A stretch of 64,000 nucleotides of DNA. Origin: Dastarcus helophoroides. Its lineage: Eukaryota; Arthropoda; Insecta; Coleoptera; Bothrideridae. Under the pieces are notes generated by a model, which saw only the letters and a program-made list of their open reading frames with translations, did no database searches and had not been told where the DNA came from. The stretch spans positions 846,501 through 910,500 of the forward strand of contig CM053328.1 of NCBI GenBank assembly GCA_028583605.1, read 5' to 3'. Below are positions 22,515 through 34,642 of the stretch, piece by piece. Each line of letters begins with the position of its first letter. The stretch's first letter is position 1. Made by a program: the position numbers and the translations under genes.

Positions 22515-23260
22515 CATTGATATATAAATCTTGTCCCCTGAAACCAAGAAAGATTAAATCAACCAAGAAAGCACGTTTAACTGTTTAATTACAGAACATT
22601 TAATTGGTCATTTGTCAAAACTAGATGAAAGTAAAGTCACGCCGAGGACGTTTATATCTATGGATGTTGCGATGCAACCCGTGATACAAGCTTTGCCTCA
22701 TCTACGTGAACTTTGCAATTGCAATCTGGTTTTCATTAGATTCTAATGAAATTAGATTTCAATTGCATCGTAATAAACTTAAATATATTCGTATATACAA
22801 GGCTTATTATCTCAGGAAGAAAGATTAAATCAAGAAACCAAAACAGATTAAAAAAATAAAATCTTTCTTGGCTTCAGAGGACAATCGAAATGAAATTTTT
22901 ATAGAGCTTTCAGGGTTTTCTCCAAACATTTTTTGTCAAAATTACAAAACAAAGTGAACTTTAAATTGTCAAAATGTCGTGAAAAAACTTGACATTTTTA
23001 AAGCAAATTATAAAAACATAAAAAAAATCTGGAGAAGTTGGAATTTCTAGAAGAAATTTTAAGAACAACATTCTTCGTATTTTTAAAATTGTGCAAAGTT
23101 TTAAAACAAATTTCCAAAAAAAGGCTTATTATCTCAGCAAGAAAGATTAATTCAAGAAACCAAAAAAGATTAAAAAAATAAAATCTTTCTTGGCTACAGA
23201 GGACAATCGATTTTTAAAAATAACCAAGGACCAGTCCGTTCCACCAAAAGTTGACACTTT
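22515..23260. repeat. Broken fold-back arms and a hAT-like element fragment
   Basis: 22520-22580 carries cttgtcccctgaaaccaag followed by agattaaatcaacc. 22810-22890 and 23110-23260 carry diverged arm pairs (aagaaagattaa ... aatctttcttggc), the second ending ccagtccgttccaccaaaa. Between them 22890-23100 matches the right part of the 17227 element (tatagagctttcagggttt, aatctggagaagttg). This is a rearranged mixture, not a complete copy. Confidence 0.6.
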
Positions 23261-24264
23261 CTCGAATTTGTGAGTTTTTTTATTTGTTTTTTGTCCATTT
23301 CACTGATTTTCCCAAATTTGATTTTTCTGATCTTTAATGCGTATTATTCTTGAAATGTGTAACTTTTTATGGCTATTTTTTTTAAACTCGAGATAATTTT
23401 CGTCAATTATCTTTTTCCTCGAAATTTATTATTTTTGAAAGGCTGACTATTTGAAATTGTGCAGTAATATTTCTAAAATTACTTTTTCCAAGCGACAGCG
23501 TAAAAAGTCTTTTACTATCCATATTTTTTATGGTCACTCAGAAGTGTATCTAAAAATTAAGCTACAATTAGATTTTGTGTCAGGAAATGCGATATGTTGT
23601 AAGTGGAGTTTAATCGTTGGCGTCTCTAATAAATTTTATCAGATACCGCCGAATGACTGCCTTGATGTCTGTTTCCTTGTTAGTACATTATAACAACCTG
23701 GCGCCGATCTATCCCTTAATAAATAGTTTAGGGTGTAGTTAAGAACAGCTCTAAATTTAACTGCGTTTGTTCCTCGCGGTCTCATTTATTATGTTTACAC
23801 TAATCTAAGTGGACCATTATCTCTAACTTCATTTGAGTACGGACAATTTAATTCTAATAAGGGATACGTATAAATTTTCGAAAGTTTAATTCTGATCTTA
23901 ATCTATAAAACGCAAATTCGCATTATAAATTTTCGAAAGTTTTATTCTGATTTTAATCTATAAAGCGCAACTTCATCACAGAATGTCAATGGTAAATTGT
24001 TGTTTATGATTACATCGATAGTCTCTACCTTCGATAGTATCGATACATTTTTTAACTTTATTTAATAAAATGAACCTTCTAATTTGACCTGCCGTTGCCA
24101 TCTAGGCTCCAACAATCGCCCCTGCGAAGGAGATAGCTGCACCAATTTGCGACTGCACGGCGAAACAAATACGAATTTTCTCAACATTGGTAAATATAGT
24201 ACGTGTAACATGCAAACAATTTTCTCATTGATTAATTTATTCTATTTCTAACGGAAGATGTAAC
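23261..24264. other. Non-coding sequence with a 55-bp tandem duplication
   Basis: The unit taaattttcgaaagttt ... ctataaa is repeated with period 55 at 23871 and 23926. The rest is unassigned; the 80-codon frame at 23451-23693 has no recognisable domain. Confidence 0.5.
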
Positions 24265-24268
24265 ATAC

Positions 24269-24627
24269 TGTTGCGGGCTTATCGGTTTGAATTGATTATT
24301 AACACGTGAATTGAATAATAACCACTTTATTACCAAACTAAACTCGGAACACTACAACTGGATAATGATCTCACTTATTACTTCTAAATACTTAGTTCAC
24401 TAATTACACTGATTGACTCTAACTGACTGACTCGAGGGAAAGGCGTCCGCCTTATATAGTTTTTGCTTCCGGGTTCTAGAAGTTTTGGGCATATAAGGCT
24501 TATCGTTGGCCGAAATTTCTGGAACGCTTATCTGCCGTTTGCTTCATTATCGCGGCCGCTTTCCCTTATCAGATCTTTCCAGATACTTTTCTTACGTACT
24601 AAATTCTACAATTTACATTTCGTTACA
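24269..24627 (-). mobile_element. Solo LTR 3 (minus), TSD ATAC
   Basis: Plus-strand ends TGTTGCGGG and CGTTACA, flanked by exact ATAC (24265-24268, 24628-24631). Landmarks: CTTATATAG, TTCTAGAA, TTATCGCGGCCGCTTTCCC. No internal retrotransposon sequence adjoins. Confidence 0.9.
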
Positions 24628-24631
24628 ATAC

Positions 24632-26224
24632 ACTTACTATTTGATATAATAGATGAAAAACGAATTTGTTTACAAATATCATATAGAATTTTTTAAGGAT
24701 TTCATATTTTATGGGGTCACTTCAGTAGCGTATCGTACATTTATAAACCGTAGAAACTGTTCAGAAAGGTGTTGTTTCGTTTTCTTTTTTTACTTCTGTT
24801 GACAGTTCCTGTAATTCCCTAAATTTTTTAACACATCTATAGTTTCGTAGACGTCATCTGCTGTGGAGGAATTCTTGTTATCTTGTTTATCACTTACGTG
24901 ATCGTAAAAAACCTACAACAAACCAAAAAGTAAGATATAATAATTCATTCGTATAGTTATTCTAGGAAGCACTAAAATGTGCATATGAGGGTCATACTTT
25001 GGAAGCATGCATAGTTGAATCCGAGTACTAAAGTCTGCACTTAATGACTGATATAATTGGCATGATTCATACATGCACCAGGGTGGACCCCTTTCGAATC
25101 GATGCCTATATGGAATAATACATTATCTAAGTCAGTGTGTCACGCCAAGTACGATAACGAAGCATTGATCTGTGATGATTTATTGCTCTGTGGAGGATTG
25201 CACTGATCCCGTATGCACGCGCAGAAACACTCAACGCCCTGGTCTACACAGCAGTTAACTTAATAAAGCGCAAATACGAAAGAGAAAAAACAGTGACAAA
25301 TATAAGCCAACAAAATTATAAAATATATTGTAAGGGGCAGGACCGGATTTAAACTTGTTGAGGCCCTAAACTCTTTGAGATATATGGGGCGAGTGTTACT
25401 TCGAGAATTTCCAGTCACTTAATGTTTTTTTTATCGACGACTGAAAAAAAAAGGTCTTGTACTCTATTTGGGGGCCCCTCAAATGATAGGGGCACGTAGC
25501 TTGTAAAGCTTATACGTAAACAATTTACATATAAGCTTATACGTAAACAATTTACATATAAGCTTTACGGTAAATTCAACACTGGCAAGGGATTGAATTT
25601 AATTTTATTTGGCTTCAGAATCTAGTAACAGGTTCTCATATCATCTTATCAAATCTCGAATGGGTTCATTTGTAGCGGTGGAGAAACATAACCACTTGCA
25701 GGCAAGCAAGACTGCTGATGGATACATTCGTGCAATCAAGGGCTGAAGTACTTATTGTAGTAATAAAAGCAGACTGAAGCTACCGTTTCCTACAAAGCGG
25801 CAACGTAAAAGAACGGCCGTCAATTGATAGCCGCTTTATGCCATGCAGCGGTCGAAGGACAGAACAGTCGCCTTGACGATGAATATTGATGTAAAGTAAG
25901 AAAAAGCGTTGCAGTAGAGTACCTATGCCGAAACTAGGGCTGTAAAATTGTCACGTTTTCAGCTGTACCGTTCTAATTTTTTAGTAGCCATAGATTATAT
26001 TTATTTGTTGTTTTCCGTTTAGTCGACAAAGACATTTTGAGACACGTGTCACTTCACTTTTAGTTGACAAGGTTTTGTGATCGGCAAAAATCATTTTTGG
26101 TCATGATATTTTTTTAATTGGCAACGAAGCTGAAAACTAAAAATCTGTCTCATCAACAGTATAAAGTGTGTTGTTTTGCAAGACAAAATTTTTCTCTAAA
26201 ATTGATAAACTCTAATGATTCACA
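24632..26224. other. Mostly unique; possible transposon end and small duplication
   Basis: 25320-25500 contains caggaccggatttaaac and gggggcccctcaaatgatag, which resemble DNA-transposon termini, but no partner end or duplication was found. At 25507-25563 the unit aagcttatacgtaaacaatt with its continuation is present twice (period 27). No gene. Confidence 0.4.
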
Positions 26225-26235
26225 ACAGATTTGTT

Positions 26236-26603
26236 CTTATTCTTCATGGTGGACCCATTATTGACCGGAAATATTATGTTTTTTTCAATTTATTTAACAT
26301 TTCTTCGGCCCAGTTTGGAAATATTTAAATGTTTTATGGTTTGTTGACAATTTTCTAATTTATCAAAAATACAAAATTTTTATTTTTTCCATATCTAATT
26401 TTTGGTCTCCTATTTTTCATTATTCCTATTCTATGTAAAATAAACTAACCTCTTAATTTGTGAACTGTCATGAAGTGACGTTTTCAATAAATTTAAATAT
26501 CACGTAGTCGCATTTTAAAAACTGTTTAGAAAATTGTCAACAAACCATAAAAATTTAAATATTTCCAAACTGGGCCGAAGAAATGTTAAATAAATTGAAA
26601 AAA
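26236..26603 (+). mobile_element. P1 insertion with long inverted tail, 11-bp TSD
   Basis: An inverted P1 end of about 110 bp (tcttcatggtggaccc ... tggtttgttgacaatttt) precedes a 5'-truncated sense body (aatttttggtctcc, gtgaactgtcatgaag, catcacg-type block) ending ccaaactgggccgaag ... ttgaaaaaa. Duplication ACAGATTTGTT at 26225-26235 and 26604-26614. No coding frame and no ribozyme, because the 5' part is missing. Confidence 0.82.
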
Positions 26604-27220
26604 ACAGATTTGTTATTATACTCTAATTGCATATTTATAACCATCAGAATCCTCGCAGGCCAAGGGATTATTATTATTGTAATTATTTCTAAATATTGTT
26701 TACATTTTATTTAAATTCTTGGAAACGAATCTGAGGTATTGAAACAATTGTTCAGAATGTAATTTTGCAATGATAATGAATAAAAACTAAAACTTCCCAA
26801 AAGGGGTACAAATTTCATAAACATCCTTTATTTCGTGGTAAAAATTCCCCCAGATTTTTTTCCTAAGACGAACGGTTTTCGATTAACATGTCCTTGAACC
26901 TTTTTTATTCAAAATAAAAGAAAAAAATCGACGCCACTGATTTTTTTTTTTCAAAATAGATAAGGTTTTCATTGAGACTTTTCATTCGTTAGTTAAAAAA
27001 TTTCTCCTTAACTTTTTTCGTCCGATGAATGGTTTTTGATTAAAAAAATAAAATGAATTTCTTTGCATTTCGATGGGTCCCTTGATACCCTTTTCTACAA
27101 ATTAAATATTACTTTAAGAGAACCTTGGTCATTGTGGTTTATTTGGGAAATTTTATGTTAGATAGCTTAGATATACATGTTTTTTTTATAAGTATTTTTA
27201 ATAATTAGTAAACCCATAGC
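26604..27220. other. AT-rich unassigned sequence
   Basis: No feature recognised; the last bases CCCATAGC (27213-27220) would be the left target duplication of the next element. Confidence 0.4.
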
Positions 27221-30200
27221 CAGTGGCGGCTCGTAGACAAAACTAATAGGGGGTGCTGCGACAATGTGTAGCGTTTTATGTGTGATCCAAAATGTCGATT
27301 TCTTCAAAATTTTAACTTTCTCTGATTTCAACTAAAAATTTCGACATTTTCAAAATGTAACTTTTCGAAAATTTTAGATTTCTTAGAAAACTTGACAATG
27401 AAAATTTTTGAATAATGTCGCATTATTTGAAAGACTGGATTTTCTCCAAATTTCGATTGTATTCCAAAATTTAGACTTTTTCTTATGATTTCAATTTTAT
27501 TTTATTTTTAGGTATTGACTTTTCTGAAAAATCTGTGTATATTCTTTCAAAAATATCCCTATTTTCGAAAATATTTAAACTTTTCGGTGTTTTCTTTTAT
27601 GATTTTTTTTAAATTAATTACATTTTTTCAAAATTTTCACCGTTTGAAAATTTTTTACGTTTTCTATAAATGTCAAATTTTGGAAAACTGGACTTTAGAC
27701 TTTTTAAATTTTCGATCTTTTTAAAATATCAAAATTTCATCCATTTCTTTTTTTATTCTTCATGGTAGACCCTTATTGACCGGAAATATTATGTTTTTTT
27801 CAATTTATTTAACATTTCTTCGGCCCAGTTTGGAAATATTTAAATTTTTATGGTTTGTTGACAATTTTATAAACAGTTTTTGAAATGCGACTACTACTAC
27901 TACTAATTTTTGGTCTCATATTTTTCATTATTCCTATTCTATGTAAAATAAACTAACCTCTTAATTTGTAAACTGTCATGAAGTGACGTTTTCAATAAAT
28001 TTAAATATCACGTAGTCGCATTTCAAAAACTGTTTATAAAATTGTCAACAAACCATAAAAATTTAAATATTTCCAAACTGGGCCGAAGAAATGTTAAATA
28101 AACTTGAAAAAAACATTTCTTTTTTTTTTTGAGAAATTATATTTTTATTGAGAATTTCGATTCTTAATAACTTCGACTGTACTTTTAGTATCAAACATTT
28201 TTCAAAATTTCGACTATTTTTGTGCAAATTTCAATTTTTTGAAATAGAGACACTTTTTGTCGACTTTTTTCACATTTTCGACTATTTTTGTTTTTTTTTT
28301 AATTTGGCTACTTTTTAATTTCCAAAATTATTTCAAAATTTCGATTTTTTTTTAAATCTTTACGTTTTATGAAAAGTTTAACATTTTTTTTTAATTTTAA
28401 TTTTGTTGACCTAAAATTTCAATTTTTAAAAAAATGTTCAACTTTGGTTCAAAATGTTAGCTACCAAAAATTTTAACTTTTTTCAAACTATTAACTTCAC
28501 AATATTTGGACTTTTGAAAACCTCGATCTATCTGATAACTTTTGTCTTGTTTTCAATATTTCGGTTTTAAAAATTTTGATTTTTATTAATAATGTGAGTG
28601 AAAATTTCCCAATTATTCAAAATTTAAACTCTTTTAAAATTTTAAATTAAAATTTAATTTAATTTAAACTTTTTTAAAATTTCGAGTTATTTTAAAAACT
28701 CGATAATAATTCTCAGATCTTTTGAATGTGTCTACTTTTTCAAAGTTTTGATATGTTTTTTAATTTCGATTATAAAATTTTTGACCTATTTGTTTGAAAA
28801 TTTCTTCATTTTCATAATTTTGACTTCTTTTGGAAAATTGAAAGTTTTTGAAAATGTTTGCCTTATCCTCAAGTTTTTATATATTTCGTATATTCCTCAA
28901 AATTTAGAAAAATCAAAGTGTCAAAAAATTTTGGCATTTTCTTGAAAATTTTAGCCTTTCCTTAAATCTGAACTTTTCTAAAATTTTGGACCTTTTTTTA
29001 ATTTCCACTTTATTGAAAATTTCCGGTTTTTCAAATGTTCGAATTTTTCAAGATTTAGGCCATTTTTCAAAATTAAAATTGTTTGGCAAACTGAAAAATT
29101 TCGTCTATTTTTTTAATTTCAACTATTTTCAAAATTTCGACATTCTTAGCAAACTGTCGATCCTTTATTTGAAAATTTTGATTTTTCTTTAAAGTGAGAC
29201 ATTTCCTTAAAACTTCGTAAAATTTGGAAATTCTTAAAATTTGGAATTTTTCTAAAAATTTCGATTTCATTTAAAAAGGTCTACTTTTTTTTCAAAATTT
29301 CAACTCTTTTTGAAAATTTGACTTTTTTTTTAAAAAGTCCGAACTTTTTTCAAAATATTATTTATAATTTTTGTTTGAACATTTCCAATTCAATCTTCAA
29401 CTTTTAAAAAAAGTGAGTTTTTATTAAAATAAAAAGCTCATTTTTTTTCTTTCAAATTTAAAAATTTGAAGTACTCAAAATTTTCGACTTTTTCCAAAAT
29501 TTTACCTTTTCAAAATTTCAACCTTTTTGATAATTAAAATTTTTTTGAGTTTTCTCCAAGATTCAAAAATTTAGCTTCTTTAAAAATTTAATTAAAAATT
29601 CTGCAATTTATTTTAATGTCGATATTTTTTCAAAATATTGCCTTTTTCCATTCGCAAAATTATTGAAAATGTTTTAAAAATTTAAAATAAATTTTTTCCC
29701 AAAATATTAACTTTTTTTAAAATCCTTATTTTCTTTTGGAAATTTCACTTTCTATGAAAATTTCGAAATTTTTAAAAATTTCACTCTTTTTCAAAATTCT
29801 CTGATAACTTTGACTGGTAATTTGTTTCTTTTTAAATTAAAATTTTTTTGTATTATTATTATGTTTATTATTTATTTATTTATTTATTATTATTATATTA
29901 AAATGAATATTACTTCCAGTAACAAAAATTTTGATTTTTAAAATTGTGCGAAGCTTTAAAACAAATTTCGAAAAAAAAACTTGCAGTTTATACATATACA
30001 AATAAAAATTTAAATTTTAATCTCAAAATATTGACTTCAAGCATTAAATTGTTGATTAATTTTTTGCAACACTTTGATTGCTTTTAATTTCGAAATTTTT
30101 GAAACTTTTCTTGAATTGGTGACTCTCTTCACTTTAGCAAAGTCGAAATTTTATGAATATTTTTGACAATTAATTTATTTTTAAAAATTGTTTTTTTTAG

Positions 30201-30480
30201 GCTTTTTTGCGAAATCATTTTTATCAAAATTAGAAAATAAATTAAACTATGAAATGTCAAAGTCTAGTAAAAAAGTTTGACAGTTGTAAAGCAATTTAGA
30301 GGAACATAAAAAAATCTGGAGAAGTTGAAATTTTCAGAAAACATTTTCATAAAAAATAGGAATTTATAAAAAAATTCTTTTAATAAAATATTTAGGAAAA
30401 AATTGAATTATAGCACAAAAAAAAATTTCTTAAATAAATCGAAATATCTAGAAGAAACTCAAAATTTTTATACAAAAAGT
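27221..30480 (+). mobile_element. hAT-like AT-rich element, third copy, right end lost
   Basis: Begins with the terminus CAGTGGCGGCTCGTAG (27221), the best kept of the three copies, and follows the 17227 copy block by block (e.g. aactgtcgatcctttatttg near 29155). The right terminus CGCCACTG is absent; homology fades near 30480, just before the 90-bp repeats. A P1 insertion (27755-28113) is nested inside. No transposase frame. Confidence 0.75.
27755..28113 (+). mobile_element. P1 insertion with inverted tail, about 13-bp TSD
   Basis: Same construction as the 26236 copy: inverted tail and end (from about 27755), a junction with a short (cta)n run at 27894-27908, then the sense body to ttgaaaaaaa. 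Flanks CATTTCTTTTTTT at 27742-27754 and 28114-28126; the T run makes the exact borders uncertain. Confidence 0.8.
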
Positions 30481-30587
30481 TGAAATTGAGATTTCAGGTA
30501 AAAACTCGGAACCAACCATCGGAAATCCTCAGGAGTGATCGCGCAGACGAATGGTATATACAGTTTCTCTTTCTTTCTTTCTTTCCT

Positions 30588-30829
30588 CTCAGAAGAGTTT
30601 TGCCTCTGGTATGGTGGACGTACTGAGTTACTGGGCTCTTCTGTCTAAACTTTCTTATCCTTTGTACCAATTTTCAATTCAGAAGAATTTCACTTCTGGT
30701 ATGGTGGACATACTGAGTTACCGTGCTCTTCTGTCTAAACTTTCTTATCCTTTGTACCAATTTTCAGTTCAGAAGAGTTTCGCCTCTGGTATGGTGGACA
30801 TACTGAGTTATCGTGCTCTGATGTTTTGA
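30588..30829 (+). repeat. Three 90-bp tandem repeats related to the 7253-8480 array
   Basis: Units start agaagag or agaagaa at 30591, 30681 and 30771, an exact 90-bp period. They keep a 92-codon frame (30551-30829) with a 30-residue repeat (QKSFASGMVDILSYRALLSK...). The frame seems a consequence of the period being divisible by three; no domain is recognised. Confidence 0.8.
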
Positions 30830-30901
30830 AATTGGCCTTTTCATTCTTTCATTTTGGCCTATTCCCTTATATTTCGCTTTTTATTTATTGTTTCGTTTCT
30901 T

Positions 30902-30946
30902 TGTTCCTGAAGAAGTCCCCTGCGATCGTGGGCGAAATGTCGAACA
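30902..30946 (+). ncRNA. Hammerhead-like motif downstream of 90-bp repeats
   Basis: GTTC (30903-30906) can pair with GAAC (30942-30945) as stem I. Core CTGAAGA (30907-30913), one unpaired A, stem II GTCC/GGGC (30915-30918, 30930-30933), GAAA (30934-30937), short near-palindrome ATGT, then C30941 at the cleavage position. The additional base between the core and stem II departs from the active consensus, so activity is doubtful. Order and spacing otherwise follow a type I hammerhead. Confidence 0.4.
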
Positions 30947-31019
30947 CTTTTAGCAGTTCTTTGACACGGTCCAATCCCGGAAGAAGTATATCCTGTATCT
31001 TTAGGTGTAATTAAAATTA

Positions 31020-33260
31020 AATATGTTAAGGGCTGAGATTGACATATTACAATGCTTGTTTAGTTGGTTTGCAGCTTGAATATTTTTTTTTCACATAGAG
31101 TAACCTTTACAAGATTAGTTGACGAATGAGGGATCATCCAAGTCTTCTAAGCAATCGCAAACATCTTGGTGTTACTAACAAGAAATGCCGAAGGGGTTGC
31201 ATCCTCGGAATAACAATGACATCCCATCGCCTTCAGGAACGCAAGCAACGATCTTTATTTTCCTTAGAAACTGAGCTATAACGTCTTCAACAAATTACAA
31301 CTCTGTTAAAGTTATAAACCGATTCGATTGTTCTCCGCTTGTAAATGAGTACATGACTCATGAGAATTCATGCATATTAATTTACCCGGTAATATATTTT
31401 CAAGTATGTGCGGTGGTGGCCACCCTCTTCTGTTACTTTTGTCTTAGAACCGACCCCTCGTCCTTGTGCAACTCTTTTATCGCTCCGGTTTTTTGCCCGA
31501 AGCACTTGTGACGCGCTCATTCGCAATCATGGTACACCCTGAGGCTCTTTCGTTCCCTTTTGTTTTACACACATTGTCGAGATTACATTTTTAATTTTTC
31601 ATATCTGTCACCAGTATTTCTTAAAAAATGAGTGTTCCCATATAAATGCAAAAATATTACTAGCCCAAAATCAAAAGGTTTCTTCGGGAAAATTCAATTC
31701 TTTCGCTAAATACCGGGTTTTTTAATTTGCCTTAAAAATTAATCGTTTTTGAAAGGTCTTTTTTTTAAGGAAAATCAAACTTTCCTTCTAAAATTTTATT
31801 TTCCCCAACATGTCAACCATTGTCCCAAAATGTCGACTGTTATTTTGAAATCTATAATTTCCTCCTGATATTTCAATTTTTCAGAACCATCCTTTCTAAT
31901 TGCCGGTTTCTCTCTATTATTATTGAAAATTCAATGTTTTTCCTATGTTTCAACTTTTCATTCAAAGGAGATTGATCTTTTTTTATTAAAAATTAATTTT
32001 TCTTCCACAATATTCATTTTCCTAAAATTTCAGTTGTGATTTGAAAATCTACAACTTGGTCACAATTAAATGCTTTTTTAACTTTCATTCGAAATTTGGT
32101 TTTTTTTCAATGAAAAGTTTCCTTCCAAAATGTTAATTTATTTCTACAGGGCGCCTATTACTTTAAAATCTAGAATTTCTAGTTGTAAATCGAGATTTTT
32201 TTTTTGAATATTTCAACATTTTATTTGAATTTGAATTTTTTCCATCGAATATTTTATTTTTTCTCAAAAATCTTGATATTTTTTTTAGAATTTGGAGGTT
32301 AACTTTAAAATCTCTAATTTTACCTTGAAATTTCGGTCTTTTTCAATATTTCAATTTTTAATTCGAAATTTAAACATTTTCCATTTAATTTCATTTTTTC
32401 TGCAAAAGGACGACATTTCTCTAAGCTATATTTTACCAGTATTTCCACTTGAATTTTACAACAAATAATTTTCTCTAGAAGTTCCATTTTTCCTTTTTTT
32501 TTCAATTTTTCATTCGAAATTTAGATATATTCCATCGAAACTTTTACCTTACGTTAACCATTTTTCTAAAACTTTGACTTGGAAATCTATTATAATTTCT
32601 TGCTGAAAATTAATTGTTTCTTTTCAATAATTCAACCTTTCTTTCTCTTCTTCCCAGAATGTTGACTATTTTTTTCAAAAATTTGACTGATTTTGAAGTC
32701 TTAAATTTCAAATATTTTTAATACCTAATTTCAACTTTTAATTTGAAATGTTGACATTTATTTGTTGAATTTTCATTATTTTGTACCAAAATAGATTATT
32801 TTTCTTATATTTCTTGATATTTTTAACCCCTCTCTGAAAATCCGAATTGTTCAGAAAAATTTCAATTTCCCAAGATGTCGATTTTCCCAGATCGATCCAA
32901 CCAAATTGATCGACCGACTGACCGTCCAACTGACTGGCCGATGGGCCGACTAAAAAAGTACCTTAAAAATGTCTAATTTGCAAAATAACCGAAATCTACA
33001 TAAAATAAATCGAGTTTTAACGAAAAATTTCGAGAAAAAAGTCAAGGTTTCTGAATTCTCTAAAAAAAGTCACAATTTCCAAAAAAATAAATTGTAGTCT
33101 TAAAACAAAAATTATGGAAAAACTCCAAATTTTGGAAAAAAATCAAATTTTTTAATTCAATTTAAAAATGTCATCTCAAAATTAAAAAAATAAGTTGAAA
33201 TTTGTATTTCAAAAAAAAATTCGAATAATTTTGTAAAGCTACGACTTCAGTTTTGTCAAA
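31020..33260. other. Unique sequence (to 31650), then AT-rich low complexity
   Basis: 31020-31650 is unassigned. From about 31660 to 33260 runs of the TTTCAAAATTT/TCGAC type dominate, turning to the reverse orientation near 32990. Frames at 32320-32505 and 32738-32929 are by-products. Confidence 0.45.
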
Positions 33261-33264
33261 ATTT

Positions 33265-33646
33265 TCCCAACGCAATGTAAATAGATGGAATAGAATTTAG
33301 AATAGAATTTGTAGAATTTAGTGCATAAGAAACGTTTCTAGAATGATCTGATAAGGGGAAAGCGACCGCGATAACGAAGCAAACGGCAGATAAGCGTTCC
33401 CGAAATTTCGGCAAACGATAAGCCTTATCTGCCGGATTGTTCTAGAACCTGGATGCCAAAACTATATAAGGCGGTCAGCTTTCCCTCGAGTCAGTCAGTT
33501 AAAGTCAGTGTAATTAGTGAGTTAGTAGAAGTCAATAATAAGTGAGTTAATTGTTCAATTGTGGTGATCCAAATTTAGTTTAGTAATAAAGTGGGTATTA
33601 TTTTTAATTCACGTGTGAATCAATTCGAACCGATAAGTCCGTAACA
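33265..33646 (+). mobile_element. Solo LTR 4 (plus), left end mutated
   Basis: Closely matches the 43714 LTR: ACGCAATGTAAATAGATGG near the start, ACCGCGATAACGAAGC, CTATATAAGGCGGTCAGC, ACCGATAAGTCCGTAACA at the end. The first bases read TCCCAACG in place of TGTAACG and no 4-bp duplication is evident. Confidence 0.85.
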
Positions 33647-34209
33647 CTACATTTCCAAAATTAAATTTTGTTTCGAAGTTTCCGATTCGTCTGTGAAAAT
33701 TCGACTGTTTTTAGAAAGTTTTAACTGTTTTTGAAATCAAATATTTCCATCGAAGATTTCCTTTCCACATCCAAACGTCGATTTTTTTTTGAAGTTGCCG
33801 ATTCAATTTTAAAATTTCAAATTTCTTTTTAAAAGTTCGGTGTTTTCAAAATTGCAATCTTTAATGTACCGTTTGAAGTTTCACGTCGAAATTTTCCTTG
33901 TTTTTCCTCAAAATGTCGATTACATTTCCAAATTTAAATTTTGTATCAAGATTTCTGTTTTTCGAAAATTGTACCTTTTCAATAAAATTTCAATTTTGCA
34001 TTTCAAACGAAGACTATTTCCATCGAAAATTTCCTTTCCTCTAGAAAATATCTTCTTGACATTTTATGTTGGAATTTACATTGTTTTTTCTCAGAATGTT
34101 GATTATCTTCCCAAAATTGAATTTAGTTTCGCTCTAATTTTCTCCAAAAATTCTATATCAAGAAAAAATGATCCCCTTAAAAATGTCTCGAAAATTCTAT
34201 TTTTTTGGA
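33647..34209. other. AT-rich low-complexity sequence
   Basis: Runs of the TTTCCAAAATT/TCGAAA type. The 128-codon frame at 33840-34226 is rich in Phe, Ser, Lys and Ile as expected from such sequence and has no domain. Confidence 0.5.
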
Positions 34210-34268
34210 ATTCAATTCTATTCTAATGCACAGACCAATAGGTTTGAACATTTATTAGATTCAAATTT

Positions 34269-34302
34269 TGGTTTCGATCTTGTTAGATCTCGTCAGTTTG
34301 GT
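34269..34302 (-). ncRNA. Truncated hammerhead motif in the inverted P2 fragment
   Basis: On the minus strand ACCAAA, core CTGACGA, stem II GATC/GATC around TAACAA, and GAAAC are intact. The sequence then skips the second half of stem III, the cleavage site and the 3' strand of stem I seen in the sister copy. It cannot cleave but confirms the stem II sequence by comparison. Confidence 0.75.
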
Positions 34303-34642
34303 ATATCCAACTCGAATGCTAACAAATGTTCCGACAAGAAAGTACTAAAATATTCACAGGCGTCCATTAGAATCCTTGTCTTCTGGGAACTTTCCTAGGG
34401 AGCAACCGCTTCGCTAGGTGGAAGTGTTTTAACTGTTTGTAGTTCAGCTACCTATGATTCACTATACTCGCTTGGAGGGCTGCATGAATTTTTAGTCTAG
34501 GTTGCATTCTACTTGCATACGACATTGTTGGCGATGGCCATAGTTTCTCTATGGACCAATAGGTGGTAGTACTAAGAGTCACTCGCTTGATGCCTGTGAA
34601 TATTTTAGTACTTTCTTGTTGGAACATTTGTCAGCATTCGAG

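Noticed and set aside
23690..23720. LTR end plus primer-binding site (acaacctggcgccgat)
   Set aside because: No matching LTR start, TSD or internal coding sequence found nearby.
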